Positions 17,507-26,843 of a stretch of 64,000 nt of DNA are shown in pieces. The DNA is from Shimia sp039969785 (GTDB lineage: Bacteria; Pseudomonadota; Alphaproteobacteria; Rhodobacterales; Rhodobacteraceae). A program made the translations under genes and the position numbers. Under the pieces are notes generated by a model that did no database searches, was not told where the DNA came from, and saw only the letters and a list, made by a program, of their open reading frames with translations. The stretch's first letter is position 1. The number at the start of each line of letters is the position of its first letter. The stretch lies in assembly GCF_039969785.1 (NCBI RefSeq), contig NZ_JBDVNC010000018.1:235338-299337 (forward strand), written 5' to 3'.

Positions 17507-17980
17507 GTGCAAAACGATAAGTTGGAGATGGACCGGTTTGACCTATCGATTCTGGAAGTTCTGGCGTCAAACGGGCGCATCTCTATCACTGATTTGGCAC
17601 AGCATATCGGGTTGTCCAAAAGTCCGACACAGGCGCGTTTGCGACGCCTGGAAAAGGAAGGTGTGATCACCGGTTATCGAGCCTTGCTGGACCCGGTGCG
17701 GTTGGGCCTTGATCATGTGGCGTTTGTTGAGGTGAAGCTGACTGATACCCGCGAGGCCGCGTTAAGGGCGTTTAACAATGCGGTTTTGCAAGTGCCCGAG
17801 ATTGAACAAGCCCATATGATCGCCAGTAATTTCGACTATTTGCTCAAAGTGCGCACCAGCGATATGGCCGCGTATCGTGCTGTTTTAGGAGAGAAATTGT
17901 CGACCTTACCACATGTGGCCAGCACATCGACCTATGTGGCAATGCAGGCGGTCAAGGACACAGGCCTCGCAGAGATGTGA
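17507..17980 (+). CDS. putR: Lrp/AsnC-family regulator of proline use
   Basis: 157 residues from a GTG at 17507, chosen because TGGAGA sits 6 nt upstream and it gives the usual Lrp length; an in-frame ATG at 17471 has no good ribosome-binding site but cannot be excluded. Winged HTH: DRFDLSILEVLASNGRISI then ITDLAQHIGLSKSPTQARL (about 22-40), followed by the RAM/AsnC effector domain (VAFVEVKLTD, MIASNFDYLLKV). Its divergent position next to putA matches PutR of Rhodobacter and Agrobacterium, a proline-dependent activator of putA. Confidence 0.88.
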   Translation: MQNDKLEMDRFDLSILEVLASNGRISITDLAQHIGLSKSPTQARLRRLEKEGVITGYRALLDPVRLGLDHVAFVEVKLTDTREAALRAFNNAVLQVPEIEQAHMIASNFDYLLKVRTSDMAAYRAVLGEKLSTLPHVASTSTYVAMQAVKDTGLAEM

Positions 17981-18017
17981 CTTGGTCGATTTGTGAATCT
18001 TGTGCCAGAGTTTCGGC

Positions 18018-18572
18018 ATGAAACGCATCGCGACAGTATTGTTCTTTTTTATGCCGGGTGTGTCGCTGGCATGTCCGGCAGCGCCCGATCACAGTGTTGA
18101 ATTGGATCAGCTGATCGAGCAAGTCCAGAAGGCACCTGATGCGAGCACAGCTCAGGTTTTTGCCAACGATATGTGGACCTATTGGGCTGACGCGCCGGAT
18201 GAGACAGCTCAGGAAATTCTGGACCGGGGCATGCGCAAACGTGCTGCCTGGGATTTGTTAGGGGCTCGGCAGGATTTTAATGCGTTGGTGAAGTATTGTC
18301 CGGAGTATGCCGAAGGCTATAACCAGCGCGCCTTTGTCAATTTTCTGCGCGAGGATTATGAAGTGGCATTGCCCGACCTGGAACGCGCCGTTGCTCTTTC
18401 ACCCCGCCATATCGGGGCGCTTTCCGGCCGCGCGTTGTCTTTGGTAGGTTTGGGCCGGGATGCAGAAGCTCAGGATGCTTTGGCAGAGGTTTTGGAATTG
18501 AACCCGTGGTTGCCGGAACGGGTGCTTTTGAAACCCCCGAAAAGCCCAAACACGCTTGATCAGGAATTGTAG
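18018..18572 (+). CDS. Exported tetratricopeptide protein
   Basis: 184 residues with a short signal peptide (MKRIATVLFFFMPGVSLA, cleavage before CPAAP; the Cys makes a lipoprotein conceivable although the preceding residues are a poor lipobox). At least two TPR units: YAEGYNQRAFVNFLREDYEV and HIGALSGRALSLVGLG. Small periplasmic TPR proteins of this size are common in Rhodobacterales and have no assigned function. Downstream of putR by 37 bp on the same strand, possibly co-transcribed. Confidence 0.75.
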   Translation: MKRIATVLFFFMPGVSLACPAAPDHSVELDQLIEQVQKAPDASTAQVFANDMWTYWADAPDETAQEILDRGMRKRAAWDLLGARQDFNALVKYCPEYAEGYNQRAFVNFLREDYEVALPDLERAVALSPRHIGALSGRALSLVGLGRDAEAQDALAEVLELNPWLPERVLLKPPKSPNTLDQEL

Positions 18573-18789
18573 CATTTCAACGCTTTACATACCTGCATTT
18601 AGAGCTAAAGTCGCGCAACCGTTTTGACGGTGTGTGTACGAGTAGCCTGCGCGGTGAGATGTTTATTGCCAGGACCCTGTTACCCTTGCGTCATTTTGGG
18701 AAAATACATATGAAGCAAGGTGTTGAAGCAAGGCTTGGTATCAGGATCGAAAGTTAGTCCTGACTCAAGAATTGGAAGCAACGCCAGAT

Positions 18790-18829
18790 GCGGGCGTGAT
18801 GGAATGGTAGACATACCAGACTTAAAATC
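18790..18829 (+). pseudogene. Duplicated 5' half of tRNA-Leu
   Basis: Forty bases identical to the first half of the intact tRNA-Leu at 18937, from the acceptor strand through the D arm to the anticodon loop, ending just 3' of the TAA anticodon. Identity extends 11 bp upstream (18779-18829 equals 18926-18976, offset 147 bp). The 3' half is absent, so it cannot give a mature tRNA. Confidence 0.85.
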
Positions 18830-18936
18830 CTTGAGTCTGTGCGGTAAAACGCATACGGAACAATGCGTTGCGACTAAGAGACTGTTTTCAGGCCCGATAT
18901 AGGCCCGAAACTGAAAATTGAAGAACAACGCCAGAT

Positions 18937-19022
18937 GCGGGCGTGATGGAATGGTAGACATACCAGACTTAAAATCTGTTGGGCGTATGCCCGTGTGGGT
19001 TCGACTCCCACCGCCCGCACCA
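18937..19022 (+). tRNA. tRNA-Leu (TAA anticodon)
   Basis: 86 nt. The acceptor stem pairs GCGGGCG (18937-18943) with CGCCCGC (19012-19018); discriminator A and encoded CCA end at 19022. The anticodon loop CTTAAAA carries TAA. The long variable arm expected of tRNA-Leu is present (TGGGCGTATGCCCG), and GGTTCGACTCC gives the T arm. Confidence 0.96.
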
Positions 19023-19099
19023 AATACCTATTTGGGAATTGAAATTCGACCTGAAGATCGAGACGGCGTAATAAAAACACCGACGTCAAAAAACTAATC

Positions 19100-19128
19100 T
19101 TGACGTTCCCAATGCAAGGAAATAGTAG
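19100..19128 (+). promoter_or_regulatory. Putative promoter of tRNA-Gly
   Basis: TTGACG (19100-19105), then 17 bp, then TAGTAG (19123-19128), with the tRNA-Gly start 13 bp downstream. Spacing and position fit a sigma-70-type promoter; the -10 match is partial. Confidence 0.4.
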
Positions 19129-19141
19129 GTTGTCCAGTTGA

Positions 19142-19215
19142 GCGGGCGTTGTGTAGTGGTAAGACCTTAGCCTTCCAAGCTAATGACGCGGGTTCGATTC
19201 CCGCCGCCCGCTCCA
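19142..19215 (+). tRNA. tRNA-Gly (TCC anticodon)
   Basis: 74 nt. The acceptor stem GCGGGCG pairs with CGCCCGC, discriminator T, encoded CCA ending at 19215. The anticodon loop CTTCCAA holds TCC; GGTTCGATTCC forms the T arm. About 120 bp downstream of tRNA-Leu. Confidence 0.96.
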
Positions 19216-19347
19216 AATCTTCTTTTCCACATTATTCTATGTTTTCAATATGATCGTTCGCAAACGCTTGCTTTGCGTCAACTGGTCGCTTGACGCCTGT
19301 GCGCTTGAACGCCACTAACGCGGTGACATGTAGCCAGGGACACTAAA

Positions 19348-21141
19348 ATGGCCAGACAACCTCAACCTCAAAGTGGTGAACAGGACCGCGAGAAGTCTAA
19401 ACGTGTAGGTGCGTTGCGTAGGCTTGGGCCGTTTATGTATCCTTATCGGGTATTGGTTGCTTTATCATTGATGGCGCTGACGCTGACGGCGACGGTTTCG
19501 TTGTTGTTGCCGATGGCGGTGCGCCGTGTGGTGGACAATTTCGGCACCGAAAGCGAAGCGCTTTTGGACAAGTATTTTCTGGCTGCACTTGGTTTTGCCG
19601 CGCTGCTCGCTGTGGGTACGGCGCTGCGCTATATGCTGGTAACGCGGCTTGGCGAAGTTGTTGTCGCTGACATTCGCAAAGCGGTGTTTGATCGTGTCAT
19701 TGGGATGAGCCCGTCGTTTTTCGAAAATGTCATGACTGGCGAAGTGCTGAGCCGGATCACCACGGATACAACTGTTATTCAGTCGGTTATCGGATCATCC
19801 GTATCCATTGCTTTGCGCAATACACTGCTGTTCCTTGGCGGGTTGGTGTTGATGTTGTTCACATCTACCAAGCTGACACTGATGGTGTTGTTGATAGTGC
19901 CGATGGTCATTGTTCCGATCCTTGTGCTGGGGCGTCGGTTGCGCAAACTCAGCCGGGAAAATCAGGACTGGATTGCCGAAAGCTCCGGAAACGCGTCCGA
20001 AGCCTTGTTGTCAGTTCAGACGGTGCAGGCTTTTACAAACGAAACGCAGGTCAAATCCGGGTTTTCGCGGGTCACAGATCTGTCATTGAGCGCCGCACTG
20101 CGTCGGGTCAATACCCGCGCGCTGATGACGATGATCGTGATTTTCCTGATCTTTACCGGGGTTGTTGTTGTGCTTTGGATCGGCGCCCGCGACGTGCGCG
20201 CCGGGGGTATGAGCGTCGGGGTTCTGGTGCAGTTCGTGATCTATTCGGTCATGGTCGCCGGCGCGGTTGGCGCGCTTTCGGAAATCTGGAGCGAGCTGCA
20301 GCGGGCAGCGGGGGCCACCGAACGGTTGGTCGAACTGCTGCAGACAGATGATTCCGTTGTTGAGCCTGATCAGCCTGTGACCCTTGCCCAGCCGGTGCGA
20401 GGCGAGATTGCGTTTGAAGGGGTTACGTTCAATTACCCCTCGCGCCCCAGCGTGTCCGCTTTGGACGCCGTTGACCTGACCATCAAACCCGGTGAGACAG
20501 TGGCCCTGGTCGGGCCATCCGGCGCCGGGAAGACCACCATTATTCAGATGATCCTGCGGTTTTATGATCCGTCCAGCGGGCGCGTAAAGCTGGATGGCGT
20601 GGCTTTGCCGGACATGGTCAGCGAAGACTTTCGGCGGCATCTGGCTTTGGTGCCTCAAGACCCGGTGATTTTTGCCGACAGCGCGCGTGAAAACATTCGC
20701 TTTGGGCGGCCTGACGCAACCGATGCCGAGGTTGAGACGGCTGCAAAAGCCGCCGCAGCCCACGAGTTTATCGTTGCATTGCCCGAAGGATATGACAGCC
20801 CGCTGGGTGAGCGGGGCGTCATGCTGTCGGGTGGACAGAAACAGCGCATCGCGATTGCGCGCGCAATTCTGCGGGATGCCCCGGTGTTGCTGTTGGACGA
20901 AGCTACGTCGGCGCTGGACGCTGAAAGCGAACGTTTGGTTCAGCAGGCCGTCGAAGAGCTGGCCGAGAACCGGACGACCATTATTGTGGCGCACCGGTTG
21001 GCAACTGTTAAGAAAGCCGACCGGATCATCGTGATGGAACAGGGGCGAATTGTGGCCGAAGGTCAACATGATGCGTTGGTTGCTGCCGGTGGGCTTTACG
21101 CAAAACTGGCGCGGCTGCAGTTCACGGAAGGCGCAGCATAG
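19348..21141 (+). CDS. ABC transporter, fused permease and ATPase (MsbA-like)
   Basis: 597 residues: six membrane helices in the first 330 residues, then an ATPase with Walker A GPSGAGKTT (about 389-397), signature LSGGQKQR (about 493-500), Walker B VLLLDEATSALD (about 511-522) and the switch His in VAHRLATV. A half-size exporter that must dimerise; relatives move lipids, LPS precursors or drugs, and substrate cannot be read from sequence. The N-terminal about 25 residues are charged and precede the first helix. Start behind AGGGA. Stands alone between tRNA-Gly and an acyl-CoA synthetase gene. Confidence 0.93.
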   Translation: MARQPQPQSGEQDREKSKRVGALRRLGPFMYPYRVLVALSLMALTLTATVSLLLPMAVRRVVDNFGTESEALLDKYFLAALGFAALLAVGTALRYMLVTRLGEVVVADIRKAVFDRVIGMSPSFFENVMTGEVLSRITTDTTVIQSVIGSSVSIALRNTLLFLGGLVLMLFTSTKLTLMVLLIVPMVIVPILVLGRRLRKLSRENQDWIAESSGNASEALLSVQTVQAFTNETQVKSGFSRVTDLSLSAALRRVNTRALMTMIVIFLIFTGVVVVLWIGARDVRAGGMSVGVLVQFVIYSVMVAGAVGALSEIWSELQRAAGATERLVELLQTDDSVVEPDQPVTLAQPVRGEIAFEGVTFNYPSRPSVSALDAVDLTIKPGETVALVGPSGAGKTTIIQMILRFYDPSSGRVKLDGVALPDMVSEDFRRHLALVPQDPVIFADSARENIRFGRPDATDAEVETAAKAAAAHEFIVALPEGYDSPLGERGVMLSGGQKQRIAIARAILRDAPVLLLDEATSALDAESERLVQQAVEELAENRTTIIVAHRLATVKKADRIIVMEQGRIVAEGQHDALVAAGGLYAKLARLQFTEGAA

Positions 21142-21340
21142 GCTGAATTTTCAGCATTTTGCAGCTATTTCCACATGGGAAACCGTCCAAATTGACTTAT
21201 CTTAACGGTGTTACGCAGCGTTGCCAGCACAAGTGACCCGGCGTCTCCTCTCGTCAAAAGCTTGCGACATCGTGTTTTTGGTCGCATCTTGACGCAAGAG
21301 GGACGCCGCAAATTGCGGTCACAAATGGGGGGAGCACCTA

Positions 21341-23233
21341 ATGAGTTTCGAGTCGCCAGATGATCTGAAATCCATCGAACAGGAAATGCCGTGGGCGGAT
21401 CGGGGGTTGCCTGCCACGATTTATGGCTTTCTGAGTGCGACACGTGACAAGTTTCCAGACCGCCCGGCGGTCAGCTATCAGCTTTTGTCTGGCCCTACCG
21501 ACAAGGCCGAGACGCTGACATGGGCACAGTTGCATGCCAAATCGGTGCAGGCGGCCAATCTGTTTCGCGATATGGGGGTCGGAGAAAAAGACGCCGTGGC
21601 CTATGTTCTGCCGAATTGTAACGAGACATTGTTTGCGCTGTTAGGTGGCATGATCGCGGGTATTTCAAACCCGATCAACCCGTTGCTGGAGCCGGAACAG
21701 ATCGGCTCGATCCTGCGCGAAACCGGGGCCAAAGTTGTAGTCACGCTAAAGGCGTTTCCAAAAACGGATGTCGCACAAAAGGTGGCAGAAGCTGTGCGCC
21801 ACGCACCCGGTGTGCACACCGTACTTGAGATTGACCTTAACCGCTATCTGACACCGCCAAAGAGCTGGATCGTTCCGCTGATCCGCCCCAAGAACCCGGG
21901 CAATCATCATGCGGACGTTAAAGATTTCAACAAGGAGCTGGCCAGGTACAATACGACGCTGGATTTTGACGATGGCGGCAAAGACCGTGTCGGCGCGTAT
22001 TTCCACACCGGTGGGACAACTGGTATGCCCAAGGTCGCGCAGCATCTTTATTCAGGAATGATCTATAACGGCTGGATCGGTCAGCGCCTGTTGTTCACCG
22101 AAAAAGACAACATCATGTGCCCGCTGCCGTTGTTCCATGTGTTTGCGGTGCACGTGATCATGCAAGCGGCGATCGCGTCAGGCGCACATGTCGTTTTCCC
22201 AACCCCAGCAGGATATCGCGGCGAGGGCGTTTTCGACAATTTCTGGAAGCTTTGCGAGCGCTGGAAAATCAGCTTTGTGATCACTGTTCCGACGGCAGTA
22301 TCTGCATTGATGCAACGCCCGGTGGACGCGGATCTGTCGACGATCAAAACGGCGTTTTCCGGCTCTGCCCCCATGCCGATGGAATTGTTCAAACGGTTTG
22401 AAAGCACCTGTGGTGTTGATATTGTCGAAGGATACGGGCTGACAGAGGCGACGTGCCTTGTGTCGTGCAACCCGCCCACCGGAGCCAAGAAAGTGGGCTC
22501 TGTCGGTTTGCCTTTCCCATATACTGACGTGCGTATTTTTAAGGGAACCGCAGATGGTCCGGTTGAATGCGCGGCGGATGTAGTCGGCGAGATCTGTATC
22601 GACAACCCGGGGGTTTTCGCCGGCAACACCTATACCGAAGCTGATAAAAACGCGGACCTGTATTATCACGACAAATACCTGCGGACCGGCGATCTGGGAC
22701 GCATTGATGAGGACGGTTATCTCTGGATCACCGGGCGTGCCAAAGACCTGATCATTCGCGGTGGACACAATATAGACCCGGCTGAAATCGAAGAGGCGTT
22801 GCTGGCACATCATGATGTGGCGTTTGCTGGCGCCATCGGCCAGCCTGATGCGCATTCCGGCGAGTTGCCTTGTGTCTATGTCGAACTGGTCGACGGGGCT
22901 TCGGTGACGACCGATGAGTTGCTGAAGCATGCCAAAGTGCATGTGCACGAACGCGCGGCCCATCCCAAACACGTTGATATTCTGCCAGAATTGCCAAAGA
23001 CGGCTGTGGGCAAAGTATTCAAGCCGGACTTGCGCAAGATGGCGATCACCCGCGTCTACAACGGCGCGCTGGAAAATGAGGGTGTGCCTGCACGTGTGAC
23101 TGCCGTGTTGGACGACAAAAAGCGTGGTCTTGTGGCGCAGGTGACAAACTCTGGCGATGCGAGTGACGAAGAAGTCTCAAAAGTTCTGGGCGATTTTGTG
23201 CGTCCGTGGGAATGGGCCGACGTCGAAAGCTAA
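21341..23233 (+). CDS. Acyl-CoA synthetase (AMP-forming)
   Basis: 630-residue adenylate-forming enzyme that activates a carboxylic acid with ATP and CoA. Core motifs: YFHTGGTTGMPKVAQ (about 219-233), GYGLTEATCLVS (about 365-376), DLGRIDEDGYLWITGRAKD (about 450-468) and the catalytic-lysine segment PKTAVGKVFKPDLRK (about 550-564). The longer spacing before the P-loop resembles acyl-CoA synthetases acting on medium or branched acids. GGGGAG precedes the ATG. No catabolic partners adjoin it, so the substrate is open. Confidence 0.92.
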   Translation: MSFESPDDLKSIEQEMPWADRGLPATIYGFLSATRDKFPDRPAVSYQLLSGPTDKAETLTWAQLHAKSVQAANLFRDMGVGEKDAVAYVLPNCNETLFALLGGMIAGISNPINPLLEPEQIGSILRETGAKVVVTLKAFPKTDVAQKVAEAVRHAPGVHTVLEIDLNRYLTPPKSWIVPLIRPKNPGNHHADVKDFNKELARYNTTLDFDDGGKDRVGAYFHTGGTTGMPKVAQHLYSGMIYNGWIGQRLLFTEKDNIMCPLPLFHVFAVHVIMQAAIASGAHVVFPTPAGYRGEGVFDNFWKLCERWKISFVITVPTAVSALMQRPVDADLSTIKTAFSGSAPMPMELFKRFESTCGVDIVEGYGLTEATCLVSCNPPTGAKKVGSVGLPFPYTDVRIFKGTADGPVECAADVVGEICIDNPGVFAGNTYTEADKNADLYYHDKYLRTGDLGRIDEDGYLWITGRAKDLIIRGGHNIDPAEIEEALLAHHDVAFAGAIGQPDAHSGELPCVYVELVDGASVTTDELLKHAKVHVHERAAHPKHVDILPELPKTAVGKVFKPDLRKMAITRVYNGALENEGVPARVTAVLDDKKRGLVAQVTNSGDASDEEVSKVLGDFVRPWEWADVES

Positions 23234-23357
23234 ATCCTTCCCATCAATCAACAGAGGTCTCTATTTTCCAGGGCGCGGGCAAAATCCGCGCTCTTGTGCA
23301 TTGCAGAGAATTAGTAGCTCTCTATAGTCTGCCGCGAGACTTAGAGGGAGGGCAAGC

Positions 23358-24848
23358 ATGACCCATATATTGGCGATCGATCAGGGCACAACATCCAGCC
23401 GCGCGATCTTGTTTGATGGCGATATTCGCCCTGTCGCAGCCGAGCAGCAGGAGTTCACCCAGCATTTCCCACAATCGGGCTGGGTGGAACACGAACCGGC
23501 CGATCTTTGGCGCACAACAATCGAAACCTGTCGGGATGTAATGACCAAAAGCGGTGTCGGTGCTGCGCAGATTGCGGGCATCGGTATTACCAATCAGCGT
23601 GAGACCACGTTGATCTGGGACAAGGTCAGCGGCGAAACGGTTTACAATGCCATCGTCTGGCAGGACCGGCGTACGGCTGACATTTGCAAGACGCTCAAGG
23701 ATCAGGGTCACGAAGAACGGGTCACAGCGGTAACAGGCTTGCTGCTTGATCCTTATTTTTCGGGCACCAAGGTTAAATGGATCCTGGACAATGTGGACGG
23801 CGTTCGCGCGCGTGCAGAGGCCGGAGAGCTGTTGTTTGGCACGGTAGACAGCTATTTGATATGGCGGCTGACCGGCGGAAAAGTGCACGCGACAGACGCC
23901 ACAAATGCGGCGCGTTCGCTGATGTATGACATCCATGCCGGTGAGTGGTCAAAAGAGGTGTGTGAATTGTTGGGCGTCCCGATGCACATGTTGCCCGATG
24001 TGCGCGACTGTGCCGCCGATTTTGGCGAGACCGATGCAGAGTTGTTTGGTGCCGCGATCCCGATCCTCGGGGTGGCCGGGGACCAGCAGGCGGCGACCAT
24101 CGGGCAGGCCTGTTTTGAGGCCGGAATGTTGAAGTCGACCTATGGCACCGGGTGCTTTGCGTTGCTCAACACGGGCGCAACGCCCGTGACGTCCAAAAAC
24201 CGTATGTTGACGACAATTGCTTATCAACTGGACGGCAAACCGGTTTACGCGCTGGAAGGCGCGATTTTTATCGCCGGGGCGGTTGTGCAATGGTTGCGCG
24301 ATGGTCTGAGGATCATCGACGATGCCAAAGAAACACAAGAGCTGGCTGAGGGCGCTGACACTGGTCATGAGCTGATTATGGTGCCCGCGTTTACAGGCCT
24401 AGGCGCGCCGTATTGGGAACCAGAAGCGCGCGGCGCTGTGTTTGGTCTGACACGCGCGTCAGGTCCGGCAGAATTTGCCCGCGCCGCGCTGGAAAGTGTG
24501 GGATTTCAGACAAGAGACCTTTTGGAAGCCATGCAAGCTGATTTCGAAGCGCGCGGTGAAACGGTTTTACGCGTGGATGGTGGCATGACGGCCAGCGATT
24601 GGACCATGCAGTTTCTGGCGGACATAATCGATGCGCCAGTTGACCGGCCAGAAGTATTGGAAAGCACCGCCAAGGGCGTTGCGTGGTTGGCGGGAATGCA
24701 GGCGGGGGTCTACCCGGGCATGCAGGATTTTGCCGCCACCTGGGCAATGGAGCGGCAATTTCAACCCGCGCGCGATGATGCATGGCGTGACAGGCGTTAT
24801 GGCGATTGGAAACGGGCCGTGGCTGCGACCTTGTCGATGTCTGATTAG
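23358..24848 (+). CDS. glpK: Glycerol kinase
   Basis: 496 residues. Phosphorylates glycerol to glycerol-3-phosphate. FGGY-family features: AIDQGTTSSRAILFDGD (about 6-22), TNQRETTLIWDK (about 80-91), NAIVWQDRRT, KSTYGTGCF (about 260-268) and RVDGGMTASDWTMQFLAD. Full length and unbroken. GAGGGAGGG Shine-Dalgarno upstream. No glpF, glpD or glpR is nearby, so uptake and oxidation are encoded elsewhere. Confidence 0.96.
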   Translation: MTHILAIDQGTTSSRAILFDGDIRPVAAEQQEFTQHFPQSGWVEHEPADLWRTTIETCRDVMTKSGVGAAQIAGIGITNQRETTLIWDKVSGETVYNAIVWQDRRTADICKTLKDQGHEERVTAVTGLLLDPYFSGTKVKWILDNVDGVRARAEAGELLFGTVDSYLIWRLTGGKVHATDATNAARSLMYDIHAGEWSKEVCELLGVPMHMLPDVRDCAADFGETDAELFGAAIPILGVAGDQQAATIGQACFEAGMLKSTYGTGCFALLNTGATPVTSKNRMLTTIAYQLDGKPVYALEGAIFIAGAVVQWLRDGLRIIDDAKETQELAEGADTGHELIMVPAFTGLGAPYWEPEARGAVFGLTRASGPAEFARAALESVGFQTRDLLEAMQADFEARGETVLRVDGGMTASDWTMQFLADIIDAPVDRPEVLESTAKGVAWLAGMQAGVYPGMQDFAATWAMERQFQPARDDAWRDRRYGDWKRAVAATLSMSD

Positions 24849-24959
24849 GAAAAGGCTGTCAGACCGGGCGCGGTCTTGTGGTCTTGATCGGCGGACAGAA
24901 GGAGATGGACCCCAACCCTGAAGCCGGGCATATCGGGTGAAAGCTCAAAGGAGAAGACC

Positions 24960-25481
24960 ATGCCCGAATCCTGTGCCATTTGCGGTGCGCCAGACGCAAA
25001 CAATGTTTACGTCGTTGCCCCACGTGACGATGACGCGACGGTGTGTGCAACCTGTCTGGCAGGGATTGAGGCGGGGCCATCCGACCAACCACACTGGCAA
25101 TGTTTGCATGACGGTATCTGGAGCACTGAGCCAGCGGTGCAGGTGGTTTCCTGGCGTCTTCTCAATGGGTTGACCGAAGCGCTCTGGGCGCGTGATCTGC
25201 TGGACATCGCTTATCTGGAGCCAGATGTTCTGACCTGGGCCGAGGCTGGATTGCCGGACCCTGATGCGGTCGAACATCGCGACAGCAACGGTACGGTTCT
25301 GACCACAGGTGACACAGTCTCATTGATCAAGGACCTGCCGGTCAAAGGTGCCGGGTTCACGGCTAAAAGGGGCACAGCAGTGCGCAATATTTCGTTGGTT
25401 GCCGACAACGCGGAACACATAGAAGGCCGCGTCGATGGGCAACGCATCGTGATCCTGACAAAGTTTGTCAAAAAAGGCTGA
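24960..25481 (+). CDS. PhnA-like zinc-ribbon protein
   Basis: 173 residues. The N-terminus has two Cys pairs, CAIC (5-8) and CATC (29-32), a zinc ribbon. The C-terminal part (about 100-173) contains DSNGTVLTTGDTVSLIKDLPVKGAG, the PhnA/YjdM domain; only part is quoted here as VSLIKDLPVKGAG. PhnA-domain proteins were named from the phn operon of E. coli but are not phosphonate enzymes. Strong AAAGGAG. Convergent with dtd. Confidence 0.85.
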   Translation: MPESCAICGAPDANNVYVVAPRDDDATVCATCLAGIEAGPSDQPHWQCLHDGIWSTEPAVQVVSWRLLNGLTEALWARDLLDIAYLEPDVLTWAEAGLPDPDAVEHRDSNGTVLTTGDTVSLIKDLPVKGAGFTAKRGTAVRNISLVADNAEHIEGRVDGQRIVILTKFVKKG

Positions 25482-25494
25482 CGCGCACGCCGTT

Positions 25495-25932
25495 TCAGAT
25501 GTCCAACCAGATTGTCACCGGCCCGTCATTGAGTAGCCGCACTTTCATGTCGGCCCCAAATCGACCCCGCGCGACGCTTAGCCCCAGCTTTTGCAGCGCG
25601 TCCGAAAAGAATTCATAAAGCCGTTCCCCCTCATCCGGGGCGGCGGCGGTTGAGAAACCGGGCCGGTTGCCGCTGCGCGTATCCGCAGCAAGCGTGAATT
25701 GCGACACAACAAGCACTTCGCCGCCCTGATCCACAACGCTGCGGTTCATCTTGCCGTTTTCGCCCTGAAAAATGCGCAGTTTGGAAATCTTGGTCGCGAG
25801 TTTCGTTGCCTGCTCCTGAGTGTCACCTTGCATTGCACAGACCAACACCAGAAGCCCGGGACCAATTTCCGAGATCACCTCGCCATCTACGGTGACGGAG
25901 GCATCAGATACTCTTTGCAGTAATGCTCTCAT
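25495..25932 (-). CDS. dtd: D-aminoacyl-tRNA deacylase
   Basis: 145 residues, full family length. Removes D-amino acids (and glycine mischarged on tRNA-Ala) from tRNA. Both signature motifs are intact: SQFTL (77-81) and the NxGPVT motif as NDGPVT (135-140). Its ATG overlaps the stop of the upstream PfkB-like gene by 4 bp, so the two are translated together. Confidence 0.96.
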   Translation of the reverse strand: MRALLQRVSDASVTVDGEVISEIGPGLLVLVCAMQGDTQEQATKLATKISKLRIFQGENGKMNRSVVDQGGEVLVVSQFTLAADTRSGNRPGFSTAAAPDEGERLYEFFSDALQKLGLSVARGRFGADMKVRLLNDGPVTIWLDI

Positions 25933-26768
25933 GACAGATCCTGTTTAATATCATGCAGTTGCGATCCCATGTCGGGAAATGTCTGCGCGGCTTTGATGCC
26001 GAACTCAGCAGCGGTTGATAGCGTTTTAGAGTGCGTCATCGCCAACGCGCGCGGGATGAGGCCATCGTTTTGCGACAGTGCGGCCAGAAAACCAGCGACA
26101 AATACGTTACCCAATCGGGACGGGCTGATTTCAGGTTTTGACGGGGTATTTACTGAAAAAGTGCCGTTGCGCGAAGACACTGAAACGCGCCCCTTGGAGT
26201 GGAGCTGAATGACAATTGAAGCCCGCCCGCATAGCAGCGTTTCGTGAGAACGATGAGGAAACGGTGTCCCATCGATGGGTGGTTGGATGATGATATCCGC
26301 CATTTCGGTCATGCGGCTCAGGCGCTTTTGGTAATCAGATTGGTGTTCGTTTGGCACATCCTGAGGGGGCGTGAGGTTCAGTACGGTTGTTTTGTCCACC
26401 CCGGCAAGATGCATCAGTGCCTCATAAACGCCCGCGGATTCGCGCCTGACCAAAGACGGACCGCCAAAGGTCAAAGCAGTGATGCCGTTCAGATCAGGGA
26501 GGTGCAGGGGGCTGAGTTTATGCGGCGGGCTGTCGATTGAGGAGCCGGATGCTTTGGGTGCGCGGGACAAATCCACGCCTGCGTGAACCAATGACTGTTC
26601 GATCTGGCGGCTGACCGCATCCTGCGACAGGGCCCCAAATAGACCGACGGGCTGATCCAGATGGGCAAGCGCGAGTGCCATTTCTACGGCATCCCCGACT
26701 GTAAAATCGCCGGAGGCAAGTTGCCCGTCCGATGTTTTTGCCAATACATCTGCGCAAGTCAGGATCAT
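25929..26768 (-). CDS. PfkB-fold protein lacking the catalytic motif
   Basis: 279 residues with the ribokinase/PfkB sugar-kinase fold: ALALAHLDQPVGLFGALSQD (about 31-50), GVDLS, and the C-terminal AGFLAALS. The hallmark GAGD near the C-terminus reads SRLGN (217-221), so the catalytic Asp is Asn and the anion-hole glycine is changed. It is shorter than active family members. The ATG at 26768 has CAGGAG 7 nt upstream; the longer frame to 26828 is not supported. Coupled to dtd by a 4-bp overlap. Likely a non-enzymatic or altered kinase-fold protein; role unknown. Confidence 0.7.
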   Translation of the reverse strand: MILTCADVLAKTSDGQLASGDFTVGDAVEMALALAHLDQPVGLFGALSQDAVSRQIEQSLVHAGVDLSRAPKASGSSIDSPPHKLSPLHLPDLNGITALTFGGPSLVRRESAGVYEALMHLAGVDKTTVLNLTPPQDVPNEHQSDYQKRLSRMTEMADIIIQPPIDGTPFPHRSHETLLCGRASIVIQLHSKGRVSVSSRNGTFSVNTPSKPEISPSRLGNVFVAGFLAALSQNDGLIPRALAMTHSKTLSTAAEFGIKAAQTFPDMGSQLHDIKQDLS

Positions 26769-26843
26769 AAAATGCTCCTGTGACCGCCGTTTTCGAACCG
26801 TCGCCGTGCCAGGCTGAAACCTGACCAAGCAGCCGGGCAGGGA

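Noticed and set aside
20083..21069. A 328-codon minus-strand frame
   Set aside because: Antisense to the ABC transporter ATPase domain; no start signals or family features.
21142..21155. GCTGAA/TTCAGC hairpin after the ABC transporter as terminator
   Set aside because: Only a 6-bp A/T-rich stem with a 2-nt gap and a short T-run; too weak to call.
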